From Atrichornis clamosus (taxonomy: Eukaryota; Chordata; Aves; Passeriformes; Menuridae), in NCBI GenBank assembly GCA_013400975.1, contig WBMZ01010884.1, positions 1 through 64,000 of the forward strand: 64,000 nt of DNA. The letters run 5' to 3'. This document shows positions 11,211-24,000 of the stretch, piece by piece. The stretch's first letter is position 1. Each line of letters starts with the position of its first letter. The notes beneath the pieces were generated by a model, which did not search any database, had not been told where the DNA came from, and saw only the letters and a list, made by a program, of their open reading frames with translations. Position numbers and translations under genes: made by a program.

Positions 11211-12960
11211 TGTCTCTGTCACCTTGCCTTACTGCGGGTTGTGTAGATATGAGCTCACCATATCTTCCAGATATATTTTAGGGGATGTGTGATTGCTAGA
11301 TCAGCTTTTCAGGAATCTGGAAAAATGACACATTTTGATTTCTGTTGGGGTTTAGGCACAGAACTCTCCAGAACCATTAGAAAGTAGGCTGGTATGGTGT
11401 CCAGATGGAAACATTTAAGTAAAAGTTAGTGAGTGGATATGCAGATGTATGCTGTAGCTCTGGTTTTCAAAGAGACAAGAGTAGCACTGCACTGGTTATG
11501 AGGACATGAATTTGAACTATAAGCCTTCACCTCTATTTGCGAGTCTAGCCAAATTTGTTTCTCTATCCATGTTTGTGAATATCAGTATGTCATATCATGT
11601 GATATGACATGTCCATCAAGAGCATGAGTGTATTGATACTGGGAAAAATTTAGTCGCTCGTGTGCCAAAGAGCACATGAAGAAAGGCTTATAAATAGACT
11701 AAATGTCAGTACATAAGCAGTCAGCATATTTGTGTTTAAAATTGCATTTTTGTTGTGTTCCAAAGTGGACCAGCCAGCTGCTTTCTTGAGACAAGGGCAT
11801 GAATGGGGATTTCCCATGGGGCAGCCATGGAGCTGGACAGGTCAGAGGGACAGTGAGGGCATCTCCAGCCCAGTGAATCAGACATATCCTCAGGGGTAGG
11901 TCTGAGGTCAAGGCAGGAGTGCAAGTCAGCAAGTCAGGGTGAGGACCATCCTCTTTGAATTGTCTTGTTAATGTCACTGAGCAGTCAGACACTTTCTGAC
12001 AGTGGGTGATTTGGTGCATTATTAATGATCTTAACACTGCTTGTACAAACCTTCCCATGCTACGCAAATGTAAACAGACTGAGGAACAGAATTTTGTAGA
12101 CCAGTAAAGAAAAGCTACATCCTATCTTTTTACTGAATTTTCTTATATATTTAGAAGAAAAATAATCGTTCCAAAGGTGGCTACTGCCATGTTTACTGTC
12201 AGTGAGAAGTGAGTGATGAGCTAAAGGCTTTTCTTCTGAACAGACATTTTTGTAAAGCATCTCAGTTAATATATATGTTTTGGCATAAAATGAGTTATTC
12301 AGTAGCTGGGGACACCTTATTATGAAAGACAAGAGTTGAGTTATCCAAGAAAACAAGGGAGTTTCACTTGCTAGAACAATGGTTATCTATCAGTTAGGCA
12401 AACAGGCATGCTGGAAAGATTCTCTTGAATGTCAAAATGCAGACTCACATTCATGACAAACTGAAGAAACATATCTGAATTTTGAATCCATACTGCAATG
12501 TTATCATGATTCTCTTTCCTGCTAACATCATTCTTTTTCCTGCTTGTCCAGTGCAGTAAATGATCCACCTCACATCCTCCACATTTTTACAGTTCAGCAA
12601 TTGTAATGCTCAAAATAGCATTTGAATGTAAATATCTTGTTTCGTAATCTATTGCATTCTTTTATTGATTGAATAAATTTTGCTTATTCACATAACTTGC
12701 TGAGGAAGTTCTAATAGATTAATCAACAAGGACTGATAAGGCTAATGGCTTTACCTCCTGTGTCAGCATATGAAGTTTTTTATGAGATGAGAGAGAAAAG
12801 AAAAAGCAAGCAGTTTCCCCTAAAAGAGATAAGAGACATTGTGTAACTGCGGGACTGAAGTAGGCTGTGTTACTGAAATACAGTAAAAGCATAAAAGGAA
12901 GTCAGAGTGTAAGTAGAAAATCAGAGACATTTCTGAAAGTGCAACACATTTCTTTTGTAG
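11211..12960. other. Unique non-coding DNA
   Basis: AT-rich apart from a GC-richer stretch at 11765-11950. The 122-codon minus-strand frame there (11699-12067) has no recognisable domain. Nothing else could be assigned. Confidence 0.4.
11587..11610. repeat. Near-perfect 24-bp palindrome
   Basis: Arms ATGTCATATCA and TGATATGACAT (11 bp each, fully complementary) with a 2-base centre TG. It can form a cruciform or hairpin. No element boundary or gene lies next to it. Confidence 0.9.
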
Positions 12961-12966
12961 TTTCAG

Positions 12967-13020
12967 AGGGAGTTTTGACAAAGTGTTTACCAAGTCTAGT
13001 ATATCTTAGAGGAAGAAAAT
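12967..13020 (+). other. Micro-exon-like segment (unconfirmed)
   Basis: Acceptor TTTCTTTTGTAGTTTCAG ends at 12966 and a donor AAT|GTAAGT follows 13020. The 54-bp segment is open in one frame with symmetric phase 1-1 (GVLTKCLPSLVYLRGRK). The other two frames contain stops. No protein recognised; chance remains the leading alternative. Confidence 0.15.
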
Positions 13021-14062
13021 GTAAGTGCAGCAAATAATTCCATGGAACCTCATATTTGTTTCAAAAAGAAGAAATGTATATGCACACACATTCATATAAT
13101 ATACAACTGAATACATGAATGGTTAATTTTTTGGATTAGTGGAGGCATGACAGGAACTTTGCCATTATATATTCATTGGTTAAAGTATGTTAAGTTCAAC
13201 CATTTAAGTGTAATGGCAAAATAATAATTAATCAATTATGCTTGTACATTTTATGCATTTTTCTTGCTTCCCTCTTAGTAAGGACATATGATGTTTCTTG
13301 TTTGGCCAGGAGGATATTCTGGGTTTACATCTGTGAGGATAAGTGACCCAATTTTTTCATGATAACATGATACGTGATAAGGGCGGTTATTGGTTGTTTG
13401 TGGTAATAACAACTCAGGTAACAGAAGTTTGAACTGGAGGAAATATTTGCAGGTACCAGAGTGATTGTACCCCATAGCTGCTGTGGCATTCCTATGACAT
13501 CTGCCATAGAACCAATTTGCAACAGGTTTCCAATAGAAATATGAGGCGTTCAGAAGGCCTGACAAAATTCAGGGGAATGACTTTTCTTTCCTGCTGGCAA
13601 AATGTGGAATCATACGCAGAATTTATATAAGCACTGAGGAAACTGGTGACACAGGAGCATGTTGGATCTCTGCCATATACAGAACTTTCAAGGTAATGCT
13701 AAAAGATCTGTGGAATGCACAGTGCAGTGCATTGGAGAGAAGGAATAGAATATATCCCTTGCTGTCTCTGAGAATGAACGTAGTCAGACTAAGTGCTGAG
13801 TTCTGAAAATTGTCACTTCAAATAAATTAATGGTGGAAAAACCATGCGGTGAGGAATGTAACACATGCAACACAGAATTGTATTTATATCTACACACACA
13901 CACAAGTGCACATATATTTGACATGGTGCACTTTCATTGGTACTCACATAAAACTGCATTAGGGGTAATCTGTTGCAACAGATTCTGGTCTGTTCTACTC
14001 ATTAGAAATCATGGAGTTTCTTTTTTGATTTTATGCCATATTCATTTTCAATTGTCTTATTC

Positions 14063-14079
14063 TTTTTTTTTTTTTTTTT
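14063..14079. repeat. T17 homopolymer
   Basis: Seventeen consecutive T on the plus strand. It lies about 180 bases from the CR1 reverse transcriptase remnant but is not its tail, since CR1 elements end in an 8-bp-type repeat. Confidence 0.9.
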
Positions 14080-14261
14080 GTGGACAAGAAACAATAAAAT
14101 TAAGCCTTCAATTTTGTGTCAGCTGACTGTAACTCTCACCAATTTGTTCTTCAGGACTACTTCCTTTCAATCCTCAGTCAGTTTTGTACTGAAATAGTAT
14201 GTTTCGTCACATCAGATCTACTTACCTTGAAGATTAGTCTTTTCTGTGTTATTTTGCATTG

Positions 14262-14450
14262 AAGGCTGGCCCCCAACTAGACTTCAGGCTGTTGATCACC
14301 ACCTTCAGTGCCCAGCTGTTCTGCCAGTTTTCAATCCACCTCATTGTCTGCTCAACCAGCCCATTTATCAGGAGCTTCTCTCTGAGCATCATGTGAGAAA
14401 CCATGCCATGTGTGTGCTTGCACCGTTTACTGAAGTCCTGGTGTTTCCTG
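14262..14450 (-). mobile_element. CR1 LINE fragment, reverse transcriptase domain remnant
   Basis: Read on the minus strand, it gives DFSK, then a degenerate gap where AFDTV is expected, then VSHMMLREKLLINGL, then TMRWIENWQNSWALKVVINS followed by LKSSWGPA. This matches the CR1 ORF2 stretch DFSKAFDTVSH...LLxKL...TLRWIxNWLxxRxQRVVxNGxKSSWRPV. The fragment stops just before the expected TSGVPQGS box, so the catalytic FADD motif is absent. It is truncated at both ends and dead. Nearby CR1 3' ends at 17.5-20 kb are on the other strand and are separate insertions. Confidence 0.8.
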
Positions 14451-14459
14451 AAAACTTAT

Positions 14460-17400
14460 GAAAGTGTGAAAGTATGCACACTGGGTGCTACTTCATTTTA
14501 ATGGTCAGAAGGAACACAATTACTTTCACAGAAGTAAAACCTTATTTTAGCTCTCAGTACCTTCTATAAAACATAAATAAAATAAACTTTTTCTTCATAC
14601 AAAAGAACACTTTTAGATTCATAATATTTCAAGTATACTAAGCAATCGCTTTGAACACATAAAGTGATTTAATAATATTGTGATATTAACTTCAGGAATC
14701 TATCCATAAATACTTTGTGAATGTTTACTATCAGAGACTGTATTTATCTATTGAAAAATGAAAGCTTTGCTTTGAACGTAGTCAGAACAAAGATGGAATT
14801 AATATCTAATTATGGAAGAGCTGATCTCAAAGGTTCAGAAATCACATATTCTAGTATGGAAAGAAACATATAGAGTAATCAGGGTGTATGCAGAGTCTAA
14901 CAATTGGATATTTGAGTCGTGTTTGCTTTGAAGAGTCCAGCACCATGTGACTGCAACAACAGCAAAGTAATTTAACCTGCAACAAAAAGCAATGCAGGAA
15001 CACAGTATTTGTAACAGCTGTTCCATGGATGAATATCAGCCAAAAGAATGTACAAGCACAAAATATTATGACATCTGTCATGCTATTGCTTCTAATGAAA
15101 ATTTAGCTGTAGCCTTAAACTAATTGTCAAGTGTTTTTAAATTACTGAGATCCAAGTCTAAAACCAAGAACACTTCCTAACTGGGCTGGTTGTTGCCTTT
15201 TCTGTTCCAGAATATCTGTTCCATTTCTATCATAAATAGTCTGCCCAACTTTCAAGGGTAATTGGTGCATTTTTTACTTCATATTCAGTGCAGTTATATT
15301 TTTCCTTTAAAAAACACTTGTATGTCACCTGCCATTTCTGTTCACTTGAAAATATTTGCCTTCTGGTCCAAAATTTCTCATTTTCTTTTTCAAAATTTGG
15401 AAAGTCGGATGCAGCTACATTGAATAGTATTATATTTCTCTCATTTTAGTTACACTGAACTGTGCATTGCTCCCTAGTGGGGTGACCAGGATGGCATACA
15501 TTATTGTAAGTTATTCTTGCTTATCCCTTACACTGTGGTAGGTATAAGTTAGATGAAATTGTTCCAATATCTCTATTCAATCTAGTTTTACTATTGCTGA
15601 TTGCTCTATATCATACTTCTGCATTTTTCAGGAGTTTCCAGATCCTTCTCCTCCTCTGTATTTGTAGAGAAAGTCAGTACAGTTTGCACTGGCTTCCTTC
15701 TGCACTGGCTCTTCCTTTCCTTATCATGTCTACTTGAAGTTGCTGCCATCTGTTATAATTCTAATTCTTGCTATTAATAACTATATTTTGTTCACTCCAC
15801 AAGGCTTTGATCATGATTTGGCTGTTGAAAATACACTACCTATCCAAAGAAGCTTTCAACTGAAGAGATACATTTCTAAAATAAACAAACTTGCATAGAG
15901 TCTATATTAAAATGGTTTGTTTATTTAACAGTGACCTATTTCCAGTGAGGAGCCAAAAGCAGCCATTATTTGAACTGCACTGCAGAGATGGGAGATTTCT
16001 TGAATAGGAAAGTTTGCAGAAGTTTTACTTATTACACAGTTTAAGGAGTGGTACTTCAATGGTATTTCATATTATCGCACTTTTAAGAAACTAGTGCTTG
16101 CACACATGCGGGCAAAATATAACAGCACTTTTAATTTCAATATGCCAGTGCAAAAGTGTGAAGAGCAGCCCAGTATAAAACTCAGACCTATTTCCTGTCA
16201 GGACTGATTCCGTTACATGAAGTCAGCAGCTGAGATTTTTCAGAAATTAAGTTTTGAAGTCCATGACATGCTTCCCTGCTCATGTTTCCTGGGTTAAGTG
16301 AGGCATGACAAGATAGAAACTAAATAGGGCCTTTAGAAAGTAGCACTTTGTAAAAGAATACAGTGTGATTCAGCTTTCAATAACCAGCTCTGCTTTTCAG
16401 GATAACACACAGTACTATTGAAAAAATGCAGCCAGCTTCTTACCAGCTGCTGACTGCATTTTGAGCCAATAGTAATAAAGAAGAATCAAGTAACTATTTC
16501 AGGTTAAATGTTTCTTCCATTCTTTCCTGAGAAATGAAATGTGAAAGATAACTTTACTGGATTTCTCTACAATTTCATCTAAGATCTAACTTCCATTCTC
16601 AAAAATACAGCCAGCTGGGCCTCATCCCTCCCCTACTCTCCACCAAGCAGTATTGCACTGAGCATGTAAGCCTTGACATGTTACTTTCTAGTTGGTAACA
16701 CCAGTTGGATATCGACCGTCCTGACTCAAATGCAGAGCATGGAAATAAAATCTAGCTCTGTGACCCAGCTACTGGCTTCTTTGTGAATGAAAACCACACT
16801 AAAATACATGTAAGCATTCTCAATGTCATATTACTGATGTCCCCCTTTATCAGGGTAAGAATATTTATTAAGATTTTAATCAGGAATTGAAAGTGGTGTT
16901 ACCACAGTGTGGATCAACCTTAAATGAAACGCACATAGGAATTGAATTTTTATATCAGATATAGAAGACTTTTATGTTGTTTACTTCTGCACTTTTATCA
17001 GTCTTCTAAGTTTGTGGAATGCTGCTCATAAATGAATGAAATGGATCAAAATTTATTATCAGTATTTATTATGTTATGACATTATAAAGAGTTAACTTTT
17101 CTCAAAGGAGTACTAGCAAATATTCACCTGTAAATAAAAATAGATTTTAAAGGGTAAAGTGTTAGCAACATTTAAGGAATGAATGTTTGTGTCCTTCCTC
17201 AAAGGCTTCAATGAGAGATGGTAGTCCCCACCATCTTTCTGGGCAGTGACACTTTAGAAGCATTTCAGTAGGAAACATACACCAATTATTTTGAGACTTC
17301 ACTCGTACAGTTTAGATGAGGTTCTAAAAGTGGCATTTTCATTTCAAGGCAATGTAAAAAACAGTACTTTTCATTATCAGTTAAATTTGCCATATCCAAT

Positions 17401-17530
17401 ATTGCTCTCCTTCAGGCACATTTTTCTTCTAACAAGCAGGTGTATATATACTGTACTCTCACAGAGATGGCATTTTTAGATGATATATTGTGAGGCAAAA
17501 CAGCAAGGAAGTATTGGATTTCACAAATTC
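14460..17530. other. AT-rich unique non-coding DNA
   Basis: No recognisable gene, RNA gene or repeat family. All open frames are short and without domains. Confidence 0.5.
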
Positions 17531-17534
17531 TCAG

Positions 17535-17612
17535 GTGGTGTTAGAACTAGGTGTCCTTTATTTATGTACCCAAACTGTACAGTAACTCTACAACTCTATG
17601 ATTCTACTCTGT
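17535..17612 (+). mobile_element. Possible degraded CR1 3' end
   Basis: GTTAGAACTAGGTGTCCTTT followed 20-30 bases later by CCCAAAC and then CTCTATGATTCTAC follows the order of a CR1 3' end (GTTGGAACTAGATGATCTTT, CCCAAAC, TTCTATGATTCTATG). The middle is rearranged, so confidence is moderate. Confidence 0.4.
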
Positions 17613-17730
17613 TAATGAACAAAGCCATTTTTGCATTGGAAAGAAAAGTATTATTGCACATTAACTATACTATTGGTATGCAACTGCTGTATAAGTTTAT
17701 ACTTTCTTTTCCCTTAATCCGAAGCATCTA

Positions 17731-17768
17731 TTTATATCTATATAATTCTATCTCTATCTATATCTTAT
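17731..17768. repeat. Interrupted TATC-type microsatellite
   Basis: A short imperfect run of ATCT/TATA units on the plus strand, too broken for a clean unit count. Confidence 0.6.
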
Positions 17769-18807
17769 AGTATCTGTATTTTATGTTGCCAAATTGTTGG
17801 AAGTTGTTTTGCCCTATTTCAATATAAATTACATGAAAATTACTACTTATGTCTTGCTTTTTCTTATATTTAAAGGCAATTCTTCATACTGAAGCAAATT
17901 AATAAGCACTATTTCTTAGAAATCTCTTGATCTATGTGTCCTAGATAGGTGCTTTAAGTTTTATGCATGTTTTAATGCTTTTATGTAAGATGCTGAATTG
18001 CACCCTTTAAGTTTCAGTCTCTGTGGTTATAAAGGTTTCTTACACTTATTAATTGCTCTCATAATCGGCTGCTAAAGATGCACTTCATCAATTGTTGAAA
18101 TTACTACAGTGCTTTAAACAAACCAGCTGGTGGCAATTGTAAAGACTGAGGATGGGCAAGACCAGTTTGGAAAGGAACTCTTGGAAAGGAACCAGGTTAA
18201 AATTACATTTGAACGGCTCATCAGAAAGAAAATCTGTATCCAACTGCCTTCAGGCTTAAGAATTTAACAAATGGAGTACTCATCACTCAATATCTTTCCT
18301 AAAACTGTAAAACCAAGATGAAATTACAACCATGGTTTTCTTTCTGTCCCCACTACATTCATAAGAATCAGCTGAGGGCTTTTGTTCCCTCAGAATTTTT
18401 GCTTTCCTCTCTTGAGGCTAAAGTTGAGGATAGACATCTGAATATCTCCAAGATCTGAATATTTCCCAGAGTATTCAGCAAAAGTTTATTATGCCCAGGA
18501 CAAAATTACAACTTCCTTTGTTTTCAATCCACATATTGTGTGGGAATTGCTTGAGGCACTATATTCTAGGGAGCCATTGCAACCTATTTTTAACATTATC
18601 TTCCTTGGATGTATGGGTAATCTGTTTCATTTGCCACATCATAATTGCCTTCTTTCTCTTACTCAATTCTGCTTTAGTTTCAGTCATATCTTCTTTTCTC
18701 CCCAAAAATTCTTGTTACCTTGCTTTGAATATAGCACCATTACTTAGTTGCCTCTTTCAAAAATAAATTTAAGCAGTACATCTCAGGCACTTCAAGTGCA
18801 CAGTGTG

Positions 18808-18903
18808 ATGATTCTTGGGGCTCTCCTCTGCAGGGTCAGGAGCTGGACCTTGATGATGCTTGTGGTTTCCTTCAAATGCATGATATTCTATGATTCTATG
18901 ATG
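18808..18903 (+). mobile_element. CR1 LINE 3' end
   Basis: Contains AGCTGGACCTTGATGATGCT, then GTGGTTTCCTTC and the diagnostic tail ATTCTATGATTCTATGATG. This is the CR1 3' untranslated end, 5'-truncated as usual for this family. A G/T-rich tract begins about 45 bases downstream. Confidence 0.85.
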
Positions 18904-18949
18904 TGCAAAAAGATTTTGTAGTCTAGATTAAACAAAACTGTTAATCCTT

Positions 18950-19005
18950 GGGGGGTTTTTTTGCTGTGATTTCCTTTGTATTTTGGGGTTTTTTTGTGTT
19001 TTTTC
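18950..19005. repeat. G/T-rich low-complexity tract
   Basis: Two blocks of G4-6 followed by T7 (near 18951 and 18985) in a T-rich context, of the same type as 771-985. Confidence 0.7.
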
Positions 19006-20005
19006 TGATACTGCTTTCCCATGTCCTACAGCAAGAGATACCTGATGTTGAGTAGCAGTATAACTAATTTCCAGGATACTGTACAAACTGTCCTGTCAAA
19101 TTTGCGGACTAGAAGGATACAGATTCCAAAGTAGTCCACCTCTCTCAGAATTACCAAAGAGACATTGGGGATAAAAGCTGTAGCAACAGTTCCTTTACAG
19201 ATTTTGGATGTGAATCTGCTTTACTGCTCTACTGTGCCATAGACAGGAGTTCTTAAATCTTCCTTCCAGACATTTCTGGTTTGTTTGTGAGAGAAGATCT
19301 GGTAGTTTAGAGAAGACACAGAACAAAATCTTTCTCTCTATTCTTTTTTTTTAAACCATTTAAATTTGATGTGAGAAAAACTTCCTTTCCTTCTATCCCT
19401 TTTGTATGAAACATACTTGTTTTCATTTCACTTGAGAATTTTAAACATTTTTTTGCCTCTGTTTTTTAACAGTTACCTCATGTAAAACTGTATTTGAGAA
19501 GACAAACTTGGAAAGATAATTTTTCTTTATGTTTTCTACTTTTTTTTTGACAGGTTCTTTTTTTTTAAATTGAATTATATGAAAACTACAAAGAGCTAGA
19601 AACAACATTAGTTGTGAAGAGCCTTAGAAAGCTGGGGGTTTTTTTAAATCTTGACAGGCTATTTTAGAAAAATTTACAAACTCTACACCAATTATCTGAA
19701 GCACTTGTAAACTGTCAGAAAATTCATTTTTTGCATGAAACAATGTCTGAAACTTGAAAATATGTGTATTCTATATAAAACCACAGAAGTTTAGGTATAA
19801 ATCTCAAATAAATTTAGAACTTGGAAACATTTTGATGTCTCTTTTAATCTGGGCCCAGCTTGTTTATTTGTAGAAGTGGCAAATGAAGCCTGTGCCAGTG
19901 ACTGGATCCAGTGATTGCATCTACAAACAGAATGCAAAACAAGGTGATTTTTCTCCTCAGTAAGCTTTCAGTCAAATCTCGACTATGTCCTGGGAAATCT
20001 CTTCT

Positions 20006-20076
20006 AGGTTGAGTAGGAGGATGGGGTGCACAATGTCCAGAGGTCTATGCCAACTTCAGTCACTCTGTGATCCTGA
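20006..20076 (+). mobile_element. CR1 LINE 3' end
   Basis: Order of words: GGTTGAGTAGGAGGATGGGG, TGTCCAGAGGTC, CCAACTTCAG, CACTCTGTGATCCTG. This is the standard CR1 end (GGTTGGACTAGATGACCTCC, AGAGGTCCCTTCCAACCTCA, ATTCTGTGATTCTG) with moderate divergence. Confidence 0.75.
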
Positions 20077-20744
20077 CTTGAAAGTAAATTCTGAGATACG
20101 AAAATTATCTGTGGTTGAGATTTTAATGTTCAGCACTGATGGAAAGTAGTGAAACTAGTTTGTAAATATGCAAGTTACATTTAATAATATAAAACCCATA
20201 TGAGTGTTTCTACCCCACTTTATTTGGCTGCATTCTCTCCATTTATCTTGAAAATTTTGTGCAATTTTCACATTGAAATATGTAAACGATCTGATATTGT
20301 TGCTATTATTTCACAGTAAAAGAAAGCAACTCATAAGATTTAATCAAACACGGACTGGTATTGTTACTATAAACACTGCAGTGAAAGGGGCTCTGCAAGA
20401 GCAAAGGGCTAAAGCGCACAGAGCTCTGCTCTGGATGGAAATGTAGAGACCAATGACACACCTTGATCCAAACAATTAAAGGATAAGATTGCTTATCATA
20501 TAATGTGGCCATTCTCCTTGCTCACAAGGAATTTGGTAGGACACATTGCTGTTCAGGAGTAAAAATAATTATATTTATAAATGAATACAATGGGCTATAG
20601 GGCAGCTGAAAGAGTCTATGAAGTTGTGGGTATTTCAGTAGATGGATCTTACTTAATACTATGCTATTTCTAAAAACTAAATATTCAATGGAACAGATAA
20701 TAGAATTCAGGCGTTTTAACTCCTTTATGTTTGTCTAACTGCAG

Positions 20745-20981
20745 AGCAGAGAAGTAGCTTTCACATTATCTGTATCGATTTAGTACTTTATACAGTTAGT
20801 GGTGGAAGGAAAGATCTTCCAAATGTAACTTTTCTACTTGAGTATAATGGGATCCAGGACCTGGCTAATGAAGCACATCAAGGAGTCCCAGCTCCTCTGG
20901 AAAATGGCAGAGCTGTGAGCAGTGCTGATAAAGCCATCCCTCAACAGCGAATCACTATTTCCAGAGAATGGAAAAGTAAAG
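20745..20981 (+). other. Exon-like segment with symmetric phase 1-1 (unconfirmed)
   Basis: Strong acceptor: a pyrimidine-rich tract with CTAAC branch-like motif ending CTAACTGCAG at 20744. A second acceptor TTTATACAG ends at 20795. Donor AAAG|GTGCGT follows 20981, with an alternative TAC|GTATGT at 20995. One frame is open throughout, from 20720 to 21049. From 20745 the exon is 237 bp, phase 1-1; from 20796 it is 186 bp, also phase 1-1. The product is soluble-looking and mixed in composition (for example GRKDLPNVTFLLEYNG and AIPQQRITISREWKSK), unlike the T-rich hydrophobic chance frames elsewhere. I could not assign a protein family. It could be a real coding exon of a long-intron gene, a relic exon, or chance. 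Confidence 0.35.
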
Positions 20982-21049
20982 GTGCGTGTCTGTACGTATG
21001 TCACAGTGCACAGCTTTCTAGCGTGGCAGGTGTGACTTTACAAGTGTAA

Positions 21050-24000
21050 AGCAGGAGATGTCTTCCCTAGTAATCTGGGTCTGGTTACTTTGTAAAGTCC
21101 GAAAGAAACACCAGAAAAACTTTGAACAGCTCTTTTACACTTTCCAGTAACAACTGAATTCTTCTGTGATTTTATCTTTGACAGAAAAATTGAAACTCTG
21201 GTGCCAATTTTCATCCAGTTGCTTGAAAGGACAGATGTGCCTAGACATCCAGATCTGGACAAGAGTTCTAAATCATTTCATGGCTAAAATATTGTACTTT
21301 CAAAACTAAATGCAGATGTCCCTTCTATTTTTGAATATAAGCCTTGACATTTCTGCTGTTCACATTTTAAGTGTGGGTTTGGTTTTGTTTGTGGGATTTT
21401 GGTTTTGTTTGGTTTGGAGTTATTTTGTTCCTACGTCTTTTTTTTTTTTCTGTTTTTTTCATTAAGTATATGAAAGTTCAAACTATTTTTCCTATTTTAG
21501 CATAATGAAAAGTTTTTCTACTGGAGCAAGGCTTTTTTCTGATCTCTCTTCCTTGAGATGCCAGAGAGTGATGGCTTATATCTCTGAAATAAAGATCTAT
21601 TCTGGCATTATCTCTAAGATATGTGATTTGACATTCTTAGGGTACAGGTTGGTTTGCCATTTGCAGCTTTCAAATTCCTGCTGCTAAGTTCTTTAGATAC
21701 ATCTCAGTGCACCCAAACGTGATTGAGAAATATGCTAAACAAAAAACAATACATAAAAAAATAAATATCCTTCATGAGCAAGATTTTAAGAAAGGGGCAT
21801 AAATTTTTAATTTCTCTTGCAATATAATGCTTTGAAACCTACCTTTAAATCCTTATAATGCTCCTTATAGACCTTCCTGAGGTGCGTCAGTCAGAACTGT
21901 TTGATGCTGTCAGAATTTGCTGTCTAGTCTCCTTACTTCCTCACAAAAACCAGTCTTTTACTGTGCATAGTCTCCTAAGGACAGTGAGAGCTGAGTATCT
22001 GAGGACTTTCCCGGCAGTATTTAGAGAAACTGTTAAACATTTGGAAGACATGTGAGGATATTGAAAAGGGTGATAATCAAACATGGATTGATAAATAAAA
22101 TGAGATGAGTCTTGCACAGACATTTGACTTACAGGTCCTGAACACATTATTTACAAAACCCTCAAGAGCATTTATTTATTTATAAGTCTATATTTTGATC
22201 TTCAGCAGCAAAAAAATTTAGTTGGTACCATACAGCTATAACCTGCTCTAATTTTTTAGTACATTCACAGCTTCGGGTAACCACAGTAAGTCCTATAAAC
22301 CTGTCCAGAGCTTCAACAACACAGCTGATAAGAGTATTTTCCTCCTGATCATTTGCAGGTGTACCTCAAAACTGTTGCTGGTGGCTGTTTAGACGACAGC
22401 AAACAGTGTCAAGATAACAGTAAACAGAAAGGACATATAGCATTTATGACAGAAAAATGTCAATAGAGGTAAAACACCCTATCAGCTGGAGCAGACTTTA
22501 ATCTTATACACCTCTTGACATCTATCTATGAGAAATTGAAAACAAAAGCACTATATTTTCAGTGGTTTTTAAAGTGAGAAATCTTTGGGGGTTGTAAAGT
22601 TAATACAGTTTAGATGACTTCAGTATTTTCTTTAAGCAAATTTATCCATCTGGAGAGTAAACAGCTATCAAAAGAAAGGGCAGATACTTCATGAGAGACA
22701 ACCATCTGCAAACCTCAGTATCACTGGAAAAGACAATCACAGAGAGGCAAGGCAGAAAGTGTCCAGTGTGACTGGCTCAGCAAAGGAATATGTGAACATG
22801 TGCAGGGAGAACATGTTTTGCAAAAACGATTGTTCAGCTGGATTTTTTTCCTTAGTGCAGTTAGGGAATTATGCAGTGCCATTTTAAGCTCTCCTTCACT
22901 GGGGACAGCTCATGGGACAGCCCAGCTCTGCGAGTGTTATCCAGTCTGTCAGGTGGATTCAGTAGTCTCAGAAAGGTAGCACTCCCAGTCCCTGACCTGA
23001 GGTAGCTCAGACTGTTAGGAGGCTATCTGGCATAGAGCTGTCACCCAGGAACTGCGAGCATGGGGGGTTTAGTCTGAGGTTTCAGAGGTACTGAAGTTCT
23101 CACCTGTATTATGGATGGTCTGGCAGTTAGGCAGTGCTTAGAAACTCAGGAAATTCTGCCTCAACTGCCGAGCAGAACAATTTTTAGAAAGACACAAGGA
23201 ATCCAGAAGTGTAGGGTGCCAGAAGCTGAAGACCTTGAATTTCCACCTTCCTGACATCTTAACAGGAAGGGGTCTTCTACAGCTTGCCAGGTGAACTGCC
23301 AAAAAACTTGCCATGTTTCAAAATCAATTTCCTTCCGCAAAGAATTTCTATATTGACAAAGCAACACTCCTCAGCAGCATGGTATTTGCACCTGAAACTG
23401 TAGGCATTAGTCTCCTGCAGGTACTGTTTGACAGGATGAAATAATAGAACATGAGATGACTGCTAGGTTGGACATATTATTCCTAGAATAATTGACTTTG
23501 TTTTAGGTGCTGCATGTTGCTTGTCATTATGATGACTGTGTCGCTAAAGAGTTCTAGGCACAGCATGGAAAATTTAGGGATTCTTAACCAGCTCAGTGAC
23601 ATGAGGCTGATAAACAGCCAAAACAAGATTAAGACCTGCATGGTTGTGTGCAACAGAGTACAGCTGAAATGTCGCCTTTTGACATTTTGCATGTACATTG
23701 TTATTGTTTAGTACTCACAGTCATTCTACTTTGGAACAGAAGACACATCAAGGTTAGAATTTTTTATACTTGAACTAAAATTTGAATCCTGTAATGTTTT
23801 GGAAGAAAATGGGATTTTAATCCTACTTTTTTAGAGAAAAAAAGTTTTCTTTTGTAGGTATTTTTTTTTTTTTTCTCCTAGGGATTTTAAAGCTCTTCTC
23901 CTATAGCTCATTACTATCAGGCCTTCACAGGTAATAAATAACAGTGATGACATTAATATAATAAAAAGAACAAAAGTAGTTAACAATTATTTTAGGAAAA

